Shown in pieces: positions 1-6,426 of a stretch of DNA of 11,255 bases. The stretch is taken from assembly GCA_964475955.1 (NCBI GenBank), contig CAYYZY010000240.1:1-11255 (forward strand). Direction: 5' to 3'. This DNA is from DATKZH01 sp964475955 (lineage in GTDB: Bacteria > Planctomycetota > Planctomycetia > Pirellulales > Thermoguttaceae). Under the pieces are notes generated by a model. The model ran no database searches and had not been told where the DNA came from. It saw only the letters and a program-made list of their open reading frames with translations. The position numbers and the translations under genes were made by a program. Each line of letters opens with the position of its first letter. Position 1 is the first letter of the stretch.

Positions 1-2
1 AG

Positions 3-923
3 GTGCTCGCCATCGGCGCCGCCTTGGCCACGGCCTTGCGGCTCGACGGATGGCGTCAGTGGAAGCACCTGGACCGCAAGGTGCGAAAGCTGGTCCGCAA
101 GATCGACCGCATCGCCACGCGCAAGCGGGCCGGATACGCCGACCGGCTGAAGCCCCTCTACCGTGAGCTGCTCAGCCTCAGCGAGGCACTGCTGCGGCGA
201 GCCGAGGAGCTGCGAAAGGCTGCAAAACAAGCGGGAAACCTCGATCTCGACGCGCTGGCGCTGGACGGCGACCTGGCAACGTACATCGAGCGGACACACC
301 AGGTCTGCGACGTCGCCCGCCGCCGGGTGCTCGAAGGCGAGAAGGTGCCCAACCGGGAGAAGCTGTTCAGCGTCTTCGAGCCCCACACGCAGCTCTACAA
401 GCGCGGCAAGGCGGCCGAGCCGATCCAGTTCGGGCGGTTGGTTCTGATCTACGAGGGCGGCGCGGGCTTCGTGGTGCACGCTCGGCTGATGCCGCGGGAC
501 GCCGCCGACCGGGACGTGGTCGTCGAGGAAACCCGCGCGTTGCAGCGGCGTCTCGGCGGCCGGGTTCGGCGTGCGTCGTTCGACCGGGGCTTTCACTCCT
601 AGGAGAACCAGAAGGAGCTGGCGCGGATCGTGGCTTGCCCGTGCGTCCCCAAGCCGGGTGCGCGTCAGGCGGCCGAGCAGGAGAAGCAGGCGAGCGTCGA
701 GTTCCGTCAAGCGCGCCAGACCCATCCGGGCGTGGAATCGGTGATCGGCGCTTTGCAATCCGGCAACGGCCTGAGGCGCTGTCGCGACCGCACCGAGGAC
801 GGCTTCCACCGATACCTTCAGCTTGCCGTGTTGGGCCGCAATCTTCATATGCTGGGCAAGTTGCTCATTGCTCAAGACGACGGCGACGCCGCCGCGGGCA
901 GGTCGCGACGCAAAGCGGCGTGA
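3..923 (+). pseudogene. ISNCY-type transposase, 5'-partial, interrupted by an amber codon
   Basis: The frame is open from the left edge, so the N-terminus lies outside the window. The first 199 codons include a coiled, Arg/Lys-rich region and the stretch SVFEPHTQLYKRGKAAEP, which resembles the first acidic motif of ISNCY transposases. They end in SFDRGFHS followed by TAG at 600-602. The same frame resumes at once with ENQKELARIV and runs to TGA at 921-923. It contains HPGVESVIGALQSGNGL, with the expected catalytic Glu, and the tail RYLQLAVLGRNLHMLGKLLI typical of the family. Family members normally read through this point (about FDRGFHSPEN), so this is one gene with a nonsense mutation. The likely role was cut-and-paste or copy transposition by a DDE enzyme. 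The element's terminal repeats cannot be defined here. Family assignment is from remembered motifs; the broken state is seen directly. Confidence 0.82.
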
Positions 924-930
924 CGCCGCT
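914..930 (+). repeat. 7-bp hairpin around the transposase stop codon
   Basis: AGCGGCG (914-920) and CGCCGCT (924-930) are perfect inverted repeats, with the TGA stop codon of the broken transposase as the 3-nt loop. It could be a weak transcript-end structure, but no T-run follows. It may also be chance in a GC-rich sequence. Confidence 0.4.
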
Positions 931-1150
931 GCCCCATTGACGCTTATAACGACACCGAATCGCGATCGGCTGCGTAGAGCGTCTCGCACCGGCTGCGCAT
1001 TGATAGTCCATTTCGGCCTCGATGCCACCCCGCGCCCCCCGCCATGGAGCGGCCTGTCCCCGGCCCACCCCATCTTCGCCCCAAAAGGTGTCTTCCCAAC
1101 CCCGCCAAGCCCAGCCAATCCGCCTTTTTCGGACGGAGACTAGCTCGTAA
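924..1150. other. non-coding gap between transposase and portal remnants
   Basis: I find no supported gene in these 227 bases. Both strands have short GC-rich open frames, but none shows a recognisable motif or a convincing ribosome binding site. The gap presumably includes the unseen right end of the ISNCY element and unrelated decayed sequence. The frame of the next remnant is closed by TAA at 1148-1150. Confidence 0.5.
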
Positions 1151-1483
1151 ATCAGCCCCAAGCACGAGGGCAAGCCGTTCTCGGGCTGGCGGATTGTCCC
1201 GGGCGGCTCGGCTGGCTACAGGGATGTTCCCCCGGAAGAGGTGATCTATTTCGCGTACCCCGACCCGTCCGACCTGCTGGGGTGTTACTCCCCGACCAAA
1301 GCGCAGCATCGGGCAGTCATTGCCGACGAGAAAATCCAGCTTGGTCAGGAAGCTTTCTTCGGCAACAGCATCTTTCCCCGCTATGCGTTCACCGTTGGCG
1401 ACCCGGCCGACGACGGCGACGGCGATAACGACGGACCGCCCACGTTGGAGGGCCACCAGCGGAAAGCCCTGGAAACCCTCTGA
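1151..1483 (+). pseudogene. phage portal protein fragment, cut off by the downstream IS
   Basis: The open stretch after TAA at 1148-1150 has no convincing start. It reads WRIVPGGSAGYRDVPPEEVI, then YFAYPDPSDLLGCYSPTKAQ, then AVIADEKIQLGQEAFFGNSI and FPRYAFTVGDP. This matches the pattern I know from HK97-type phage portal proteins: a 'vp.eeviHfr.pdP.d..G.SPl.a' block, then a helix leading to a glycine-aromatic 'FF.NG..P' block. A full portal protein is about 400-500 residues, so this is roughly a quarter of one. Its TGA (1481-1483) lies in the terminal inverted repeat of the insertion sequence, so the original frame was interrupted there. I see no continuation beyond 2834. The portal call is from memory of the family and is moderately secure; the truncation is seen directly. 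Confidence 0.6.
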
Positions 1484-1499
1484 CCGTCACGGGTTTGGG
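1480..1499 (+). repeat. left terminal inverted repeat of the IS
   Basis: The 13 bases CTGACCGTCACGG match the right end exactly in inverted orientation. About seven more bases match with one substitution and one indel. The exact outer boundary is uncertain by 1-2 bases. Confidence 0.82.
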
Positions 1500-2734
1500 G
1501 GGGGATTTCGGTGGTCGGCGAGGGAGGCGGAGACGAGGAGGTTGTGGAGCCAGTTTTCATGGTAGCGGTGTCGATTGAGCCGTTCGGCCGGGCTTTGCCA
1601 GCCGTCGTTCGCCTCGGCCGTGGCCGGATGCCAGGGGGCGAAGTTGTAGAGCAACGCCCACGCCCGGCAGTGTTGGTCGCAGGCGGCGACCGAGCCGTGC
1701 AGGTGGCCGCCGTCGTCGAAGTAGCGGTTCATCCAACGCATCAGACGGTCGAGCATGTTGCTGGTCCGGTGCCCGTTGGGGTGATCGTAGGTCATGGTCC
1801 ACAGGTCGCGTTTGTCGCAGAGGTCCAACACCTTCTCCAGCGCGACGCCGTCCAGGTGACGGCTTGCCCAACCTCGCAGCCCGGCGATGCGTTGCGAGAA
1901 GCTGCGACGATCGGGCGCGTGATAGGCGTTCCACACCTTCTGGGAGATCGTCCGAAACAGCTCACCGAGGTGCTTCGCCCGATCGCGGACCTTCAGCCAC
2001 CCGTGCAGGAAGCACCGCAGGATGGCCACCAGCGGATAGAGGAGCTTCCACGCGGCCTGGGTGGCCGGCCACCCGTCGGTGTTGACGGTCTTCGGGGCGT
2101 ACTCGGGGTCGACGTCGGCGGCTTCCTGTTGAAAAACACCATACGCCTCCTCCAAGTCGTCGGTGCCCACGCCCTCCGAGAGGGCCGCGCCCAGCACGCA
2201 GCCGCTTCCCACCGTGGTGGCGATGTACGTCTTCTCGCCGTCGCGGGTCTGATGGTGTTCGTCGGCCAGCAAGTGCTCGGGCAGCTCCGCCCGCCGTGCC
2301 GTGGTGCCGACGATGCTGGGGCGTCCCAGGCCGATCTCCATCCGGTACCAATACATCGGATCGCGGCCGAACACGCGGGCGAGCGCCCAGAAGGGCACGC
2401 CGAACTTCCGGAAGAACATGGGTGCTTCCACATCATCGGTGCGCGCGGTCATGTAGGGCATCAGGAACGACGGGCGGATGGAGTACGACCGGCCGTCGCG
2501 GAGCGTGATCCGGCGGATCGGCACGCGTTGCTTGCGCGAGGTGCGTGCGTCCTTCATGGCGTACCCTTCGGCGAAGCCCTCCGGGAACAGCTCCGGCATT
2601 TCGGCGAAGCGGCCCTCCAAGCGCCGGCGAAACCGCTTCGGGTCGTCCACGATCGCCTGATATTCGTCTTCCTCGAAGGGAAGGCAAATGGTAGCATGCC
2701 CTCGACCCAACGCGAGCGCCGATCCTTCGGCCAT
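1487..2734 (-). CDS. IS transposase, DDE/RNase H-like, 415 aa
   Basis: This would catalyse strand cleavage and joining for the surrounding element. I chose the ATG at 2732-2734 because an excellent Shine-Dalgarno sequence, AAGGAGGT, lies 6 bases upstream. The open frame continues 28 codons further, but that extension only translates the regulatory hairpin. Candidate acidic residues are D158 (LLADEHHQ) and D220 (TVNTDGWPAT). The third acid is either E384 (QSPAERLNRHRYHENW) or D329 (HRTSNMLDRLM). CFLHGWLKVRDRAKH (241-255) and the SPAERLN tail are patterns I remember from a family of ~400-aa transposases in cyanobacteria, Chloroflexi and planctomycetes. I cannot name the IS family; a distant relation to IS256/MULE-type enzymes is only a guess. 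The frame is uninterrupted and fills the element from end to end. Confidence 0.85.
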   Translation of the reverse strand: MAEGSALALGRGHATICLPFEEDEYQAIVDDPKRFRRRLEGRFAEMPELFPEGFAEGYAMKDARTSRKQRVPIRRITLRDGRSYSIRPSFLMPYMTARTDDVEAPMFFRKFGVPFWALARVFGRDPMYWYRMEIGLGRPSIVGTTARRAELPEHLLADEHHQTRDGEKTYIATTVGSGCVLGAALSEGVGTDDLEEAYGVFQQEAADVDPEYAPKTVNTDGWPATQAAWKLLYPLVAILRCFLHGWLKVRDRAKHLGELFRTISQKVWNAYHAPDRRSFSQRIAGLRGWASRHLDGVALEKVLDLCDKRDLWTMTYDHPNGHRTSNMLDRLMRWMNRYFDDGGHLHGSVAACDQHCRAWALLYNFAPWHPATAEANDGWQSPAERLNRHRYHENWLHNLLVSASLADHRNPPPNP

Positions 2735-2779
2735 GATCCACCTCCTTGTGACCCAAGTTGCCCTTGGTGGATCATGGCC
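2729..2779 (-). promoter_or_regulatory. start-codon hairpin of the transposase mRNA
   Basis: GGCCATGATCCACC (2729-2742) and GGTGGATCATGGCC (2766-2779) are perfect 14-bp inverted repeats 23 bases apart. The inner arm carries the transposase start codon and the end of its Shine-Dalgarno sequence; the rest of that sequence is in the loop. An mRNA that starts upstream of 2779, for example from outside the IS, can fold and hide the start. One starting inside the loop region cannot. This is the logic known for IS10 and IS50. The structure is seen; the function is inferred. Confidence 0.68.
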
Positions 2780-2813
2780 TTTTTCACCATCCGTGTCAGC
2801 GCCAATCGCCCTT

Positions 2814-2834
2814 CCCAAAATCCGTGACGGTCAG
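2814..2834 (-). repeat. right terminal inverted repeat of the IS
   Basis: Read on the minus strand, it starts CTGACCGTCACGG and continues ATTTTGGG. This is the partner of the left end at 1480-1499. Confidence 0.82.
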
Positions 2835-2849
2835 GAGACGGATAGGAAG

Positions 2850-3194
2850 GTGTACGCCGACGCTCAAGAAAGGGAATTGCTCACAAAGTTGGAAAGTCCC
2901 GATACTGACGCACGAACGAAGGAGCGCTTGAAGAAGTTGCTTTCCCTATCCGTGCAGTCGTTGAGGCTTCTCCGAACGCTTGCTGCCGTCGAAACGCGAC
3001 AGCAGTTGGATTTGACGCTTTACACGAAGAGCAGGCAGAAATGGGCGCCAGCATTCCAGGAAGCAATTGAGGAATTGCTCCAAGAGGATCTGATCATCCG
3101 TCGCGGACAATACTACAGACCAACAAGCGAAGGTATTGCAGTGCTGAGACTGCATCTTGATACGGTCAAAAATGAGCTCGATGAAAGGAAGTAG
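2850..3194 (+). CDS. small hypothetical protein, possible winged helix, possibly 5'-truncated
   Basis: I do not recognise the family. The 114-residue frame starts at GTG 2850. AGGAG at 2833-2837 would give a 12-base spacing and overlaps the IS end, so this start is weak. The frame is open without a break back into the IS, so the true N-terminus may have been lost when the IS inserted. Residues ~1-50 are charged and helical (ERLKKLLSLSVQSLRLLRTL). Residues ~65-105 read AFQEAIEELLQEDLIIRRGQ then YYRPTSEGIAVLRLH. This resembles a recognition helix plus beta wing with the 'T.EG' turn of winged-helix proteins. Base composition is clearly less GC-rich than the neighbouring genes, which suggests separate origin. 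It ends TAG at 3192-3194. The reading frame is likely real; the function is open. Confidence 0.5.
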   Translation: MYADAQERELLTKLESPDTDARTKERLKKLLSLSVQSLRLLRTLAAVETRQQLDLTLYTKSRQKWAPAFQEAIEELLQEDLIIRRGQYYRPTSEGIAVLRLHLDTVKNELDERK

Positions 3195-3560
3195 TAGTTT
3201 AACATTACCCTGACTACGGGGCACGCGTAGCGTAACCAAAGGATGAGGCCGAGCGGAAATGGCGATCGGCTGTGAACCGACCCCAACGTGTGCGGCGCCA
3301 TTTCCGCCGCCTTCTCCTGGTCGTTCGCCGCGGCGACCCGGCGAGTGGCGTCGACGAGCTTCCGATCTCGTCGACAGAAGTGGAGGCCACGCGAGGGGGG
3401 GAATGCTTGGTGGTGCGGTTGGCGCACGCTGCGAGGCTCGGCCGGGTCGACCCGCACTGGCTGGCGAGTAGGCGGTTCCACGGGGTGACGGGACGGAATA
3501 CCATTCCGTCCTACGGGATGGGGGGGAGTTGGCGGGGCGGAATGGCACCGTAGGGGGTGG
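3195..3560. other. gene-free stretch downstream of the kinase
   Basis: No supported gene lies in these 366 bases. Open frames on both strands are GC-driven and lack start signals. The part around 3405-3470 (CACTGGCTGGCGAG and its left flank) reminds me of a hairpin repeat scattered between genes in some planctomycetes, here with its right arm degraded. That is a recollection, not a demonstrated match. A hairpin at 3491-3511 is listed separately. Confidence 0.45.
3491..3511 (-). terminator. hairpin after the histidine kinase, possible terminator
   Basis: GGACGGAAT (3491-3499) and ATTCCGTCC (3503-3511) form a perfect 9-bp stem with a 3-nt loop, about 50 bases past the kinase stop on its coding strand. 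No U-run follows on either strand, so intrinsic termination is uncertain. It could instead stabilise a transcript 3' end. Confidence 0.4.
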
Positions 3561-4970
3561 TCACCCTGGGTGACGTTGGGGGAGGGTGATGGTGAAGGTG
3601 GCGCCGGGGGCCGGGTGGCCGGCGACGTGGATGCGGCCGTGGTGGTTGGTGACGATGCGCCAGCACTTGGAGAGGCCGAAGCCGAGGCCGCGGCCGGCCT
3701 GGCGGGCGGAGTAGAAGGGGTCGAACAGGTGGCGGCGCTGCTCGGGGGGGATGCCCGGGCCGTCGTCCGCAACGCGGATCTCGACGTGGCCCGGCACGCG
3801 GCGCAGGGCGATGGTGACGTGGCCGTCGTGGCCGATCGCCTCCACGGCGTTGCGGCACAGGGCACGCAGGGCCACCTGGAGCTGGGCCGGGTCGGCCTCG
3901 ATTTCCAGCGGGCCGTCGTCGCCGGTGCGCGACAGGGCGACCGCCCGTTCGGCGGCCTGGGGGGAGAGGTCGGCGACCAGGGCGTCGACCAGGGCGACCA
4001 GTTCGACCGTCTCGGGCTCGGGGACGGGCGGCCGGGCGAAGAGCCGCATGTCGGCGATCATCTCGTGCGCCCGTTTCACCTGGGCGTTGACCACGGCCAG
4101 CTCGCGGCGTCGCTCGGGGTCGGTCTCGTCTTCCAGGAGGAGCTGGGCCCGGCCGCCGATGATGGCCAGCGGGTTGTTGATCTCGTGGCCCGCCCCGGCG
4201 GCGAACTCGGCCAGCGATTCGAGCTTCTCGGTTTCGAGCGTTTCCTGGAAGCGGCGCTGGAGCGCTTCGAGCCGGGCGAGGCGCGCGGCGAGCGTGGGGA
4301 GGTGGTCGGCGATGCCCGCAAGCGGCTCCAGCCAGGCCGCCCGGGCCTCGGAAGCGCGCCGGGCGGTGGCGGCGACGTCGAACTCGCGGGGCGCTTCGGG
4401 CGGCTCGGGGCCGAGCAGATCGGCCGCCTCGCGCACCCGGCGTGCGGCGGGCGTTTGCTCGTCGGCGGTGAGCCAGGCGGGGAGGAGGCGGAGCGCGGCG
4501 GCCGGCTCGGGATCGCAAGGGGCGACGAGCCAGCCGGGGGCGTCGTGGAGGAGACCGAGGAGGAAGGCCTCTTCGGCCGCCTGCCGCCCCTCGGGGGCCG
4601 CCAGCAGGGCGGCTACCTCGGCCGTCTGGAGGAGTTGGGCGACGCGATCGGCGTATCGGTCGGCCCGGCGGGCGTCGGGCGGGTCGGGCCAGGCGTAGCG
4701 GGCGCCGTCCCACTGGAGCACCTCGAGCGCGCGGCGCGCGAGCCACTCGGCCAGGTCGGCGAGGGACCGGGGGCGGTGCCCGTCGTGCCGGTCGGCCACG
4801 CAAACCCCCCAGAGCACCAGCGGAGGGTCACAGGCCAGGGGGCCGGCGAGCCGCTCGGGAATGGTGGCCGGCTCGGCCAGCAGTCCCTCGGCCAGCAGGG
4901 CCGCCGAACGATCGGCCATGGGGAGCACCCAGCGTCCCTCGGCGGCGACCAGTGGAGGTAAGGGGCGCAT
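3561..4970 (-). CDS. soluble sensor histidine kinase, 469 aa
   Basis: This is a two-component kinase that should autophosphorylate on His and pass the phosphate to a receiver Asp. The C-terminal half holds every expected motif: H-box GAGHEINNPLAIIGGRAQLL with H262, N-box LCRNAVEAIG with N374, G1 ADDGPGIPPE with D403, F-box LFDPFYS near 415-421, and G2 RGLGFGLSKC near 427-436. No transmembrane helix or signal peptide is visible, so it should be cytosolic. A coiled region at 205-255 links it to a 200-residue N-terminal region that I cannot assign with certainty. FLLGLLHDAPGWLV (136-149) is like the centre of an HDOD or HD-type domain, but most of that domain's motifs are absent. ATG at 4968-4970 has no clear Shine-Dalgarno sequence. 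It lies 185 bases downstream of a same-strand response regulator, the obvious partner. Confidence 0.9.
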   Translation of the reverse strand: MRPLPPLVAAEGRWVLPMADRSAALLAEGLLAEPATIPERLAGPLACDPPLVLWGVCVADRHDGHRPRSLADLAEWLARRALEVLQWDGARYAWPDPPDARRADRYADRVAQLLQTAEVAALLAAPEGRQAAEEAFLLGLLHDAPGWLVAPCDPEPAAALRLLPAWLTADEQTPAARRVREAADLLGPEPPEAPREFDVAATARRASEARAAWLEPLAGIADHLPTLAARLARLEALQRRFQETLETEKLESLAEFAAGAGHEINNPLAIIGGRAQLLLEDETDPERRRELAVVNAQVKRAHEMIADMRLFARPPVPEPETVELVALVDALVADLSPQAAERAVALSRTGDDGPLEIEADPAQLQVALRALCRNAVEAIGHDGHVTIALRRVPGHVEIRVADDGPGIPPEQRRHLFDPFYSARQAGRGLGFGLSKCWRIVTNHHGRIHVAGHPAPGATFTITLPQRHPG

Positions 4971-5033
4971 ACGGGCAGACGACCGGCGAGATCAGGAAAG
5001 ACGCGGCGGCCTGGGAAATTGGGCGGGGCAGAC

Positions 5034-5069
5034 CACCGGCCGGTGCCGCCCCGCGAGGCGTCGCGGGGC
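5034..5069 (-). promoter_or_regulatory. strong GC hairpin between response regulator and kinase
   Basis: GCCCCGCGA (5048-5056) and TCGCGGGGC (5061-5069) form a perfect 9-bp stem with a GGCG loop. It is flanked by the 12-bp perfect palindrome CACCGGCCGGTG (5034-5045). It sits in the 185-base gap after the regulator stop and before the kinase start. Lacking a U-run, it may act as a partial transcription stop, or as an RNA stability element that gives more regulator than kinase. The structure is seen; the role is inferred. Confidence 0.45.
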
Positions 5070-5155
5070 GCACGGGTTCGCTCCGGGCGCACCGTCCGTG
5101 GCCGTCGTACGCCTCACCGGGCAGCGCGGCGCTTGCTCGGGATCCGCGGCCGTCG

Positions 5156-5743
5156 CTACGCGCTGGAGACGGTCTCGATGTCGAGCAACTGGCACATGCG
5201 TTCGATGAGCCGCTCGATCTCGAACGGCTTGTGCATGAAGTCGTCGGCGCCGGCTGCTCGGAGGTCGCCGACCTTGTCTTCCTCGACCATGCCGGAGATG
5301 CAGATGATGCGGACGTCGTCCATGGACTTGTCGCTGCGGACGATCTGGCAGACTTCCTTGCCGTTGATGTCGGGCAGCATGACGTCGAGCACCATCAGGT
5401 CGGGCCGATACTCCTTGACGGTCATCCCGGCCTCGAAGCCGTTGTTGACCGAGCGGGTTTCGAACCGGCCGTCGCGTTCCAGCACGTCGGTGATCAGTTC
5501 GACGAGTTCCTCGTCGTCGTCGACGATGAGGATCTTGCGTTTGCCACTTTCCAACGCGTCGGTCGGAATGCCGTTGTCCCGCATGAAGATGTAGAGTTGC
5601 TCGCGCGGGATTCGGCGGAACCGGCTGCCGGGCACTCGAAATCCTTTGAGCTGCCCGGAGTCGAAGCACCGAATGATTGTCTGCTGGCTCACCTTGCAGA
5701 TTTTGGCTGCCTCGCCGGTCGTGAATACAGTCTTCGTTGCCAT
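5156..5743 (-). CDS. response regulator with N-terminal excisionase-type HTH, 195 aa
   Basis: This likely controls transcription when phosphorylated by the downstream kinase. Residues 5-52 (TTGEAAKICKVSQQTIIRCF then GQLKGFRVPGSRFRRIPREQ) are a MerR/excisionase-type helix-turn-helix with its wing. Residues ~69-190 are a receiver domain: acidic pocket D75-D76 in ILIVDDDEE, phospho-acceptor D120 in LMVLDVMLPD, switch residue S150 in ICIS, and K172 in HKPFE. The order HTH-receiver is opposite to most response regulators, whose output domain is C-terminal. I start it at ATG 5741-5743, because the HTH begins there and the 22 extra upstream codons look unrelated. The Shine-Dalgarno match is poor. 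A consensus promoter lies 231 bases upstream, so the mRNA has a long leader. Confidence 0.9.
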   Translation of the reverse strand: MATKTVFTTGEAAKICKVSQQTIIRCFDSGQLKGFRVPGSRFRRIPREQLYIFMRDNGIPTDALESGKRKILIVDDDEELVELITDVLERDGRFETRSVNNGFEAGMTVKEYRPDLMVLDVMLPDINGKEVCQIVRSDKSMDDVRIICISGMVEEDKVGDLRAAGADDFMHKPFEIERLIERMCQLLDIETVSSA

Positions 5744-5973
5744 CGGTACCTGACTATCCCTCTTCCTAGCCGCATGGCGAACTAGTGTCAGCGAAACCCC
5801 CGAGGGCATATGTCGGCTACTCGCTCAGGAGTCTCTAGGCCTCCGTGTCGAAAAGCGTGGGAAATTACCCCTGAGTTCGCGCGGACGCGCAAACAGTGTA
5901 CCTCCCGTAACTGTATGCAGACAGCAGGCTCGTCCGGTTCTGCCGACTTTACCGAATTTGCCAATAGGCACCA

Positions 5974-6001
5974 ATTATAACTATCTTGCCCTTGGTGTCA
6001 A
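5974..6001 (-). promoter_or_regulatory. consensus sigma-70-type promoter for the two-component genes
   Basis: On the minus strand TTGACA (5996-6001) is followed after 16 bases by TATAAT (5974-5979); both hexamers match the consensus exactly. Transcription would begin near 5967. The -35 box overlaps GACACCAA, and TTGGTGCC lies just downstream of the -10. These are an inverted repeat (7 of 8 pairs, the eighth G-T) centred on the spacer, a plausible operator. A consensus promoter in such a GC-rich genome implies strong expression unless repressed. Confidence 0.75.
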
Positions 6002-6397
6002 TACGACTCTTGATTTTTTAAGGTGTTGCTTGGCAACAGGTTACGAACGACAGTCCCGGGGCGTTGCAGGCCCTGGCACGCGGTTTCCCGTTCGCGTGGG
6101 CCGCAGGGCGGCTCGCCGAGGCCCGTTTGTGTTGAGCTGGCCGCCTTCCTCACACGCAGGACCACGGCCAAGATTGCGTCGGACCGCGGCAAGTTGGCGG
6201 GGTATCGCGGAGTCGGGACGGGGCCGGGAGCAGGTCGGCGCGCCGCCTGAAAGGCTGGGCAGACAAGGCGTTACACACAAGCGGGACGGCCAAGGGGGTG
6301 TGGCCAGGGAACGACCACGTGGGACCTGAGGCCGCGGCGCCGCCCAGACCGCTCCCGGTCTTCGGCGCAATCCGGAGAGGATTTCCCGAATCGGCTC

Positions 6398-6426
6398 TTG
6401 ACGAACCGGCCCCTGGCGTCTACCGT
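6398..6426 (+). promoter_or_regulatory. likely promoter of the GntR-ABC operon
   Basis: TTGACG (6398-6403) and TACCGT (6421-6426) are 17 bases apart. The -35 is one base from consensus; the -10 is weak. The start point would be near 6433, about 20 bases before the GntR start codon, so the leader is very short and falls within the palindrome described next. Confidence 0.55.

Larger units (their letters stand above)
1480..2834 (-). mobile_element. complete-looking insertion sequence (~1.35 kb), family not assigned
   Basis: It is bounded by inverted ends. Both begin CTGACCGTCACGG, followed by a T-rich then G-rich stretch (left GTTTGGGG, right ATTTTGGG when read inward). It holds one transposase gene on the minus strand that fills almost the whole element. 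The left end interrupts a portal gene fragment. I compared the bases just outside (left ...GGAAACCCT, right GAGACGGATAGG) and found no clear direct duplication. So either the target site has decayed, or the element took part in a deletion or rearrangement. The intact transposase, start site and ends suggest a recent or still active copy. Confidence 0.82.

Noticed and set aside
944..1456. 170-codon minus-strand open frame
   Set aside because: It lies opposite the portal fragment, which has recognisable motifs. The minus-strand product has none.
2735..2818. 28-residue N-terminal extension of the IS transposase
   Set aside because: It translates the hairpin region. The strong Shine-Dalgarno sequence and the hairpin logic both point to the ATG at 2734.
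1511..2827. 438-codon plus-strand open frame opposite the IS transposase
   Set aside because: It mirrors the transposase almost exactly and has no recognisable motif or ribosome binding site.
3570..4961. 463-codon plus-strand open frame opposite the histidine kinase
   Set aside because: It is the complement of a gene with all kinase motifs. Its product is a low-complexity Gly/Ala/Val/Arg string with no domain, as expected in GC-rich antisense frames.
6024..6038. TGTTGC-TTG-GCAACA hairpin next to a T-run as a terminator
   Set aside because: The T-run lies before the stem on the plus strand, and on the minus strand the stem is followed by A's, so neither orientation gives an intrinsic terminator.
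5958..6329. 123-codon plus-strand open frame in the divergent intergenic region
   Set aside because: It has no ribosome binding site or domain, it crosses the minus-strand promoter, and its composition is typical of chance GC-rich frames.
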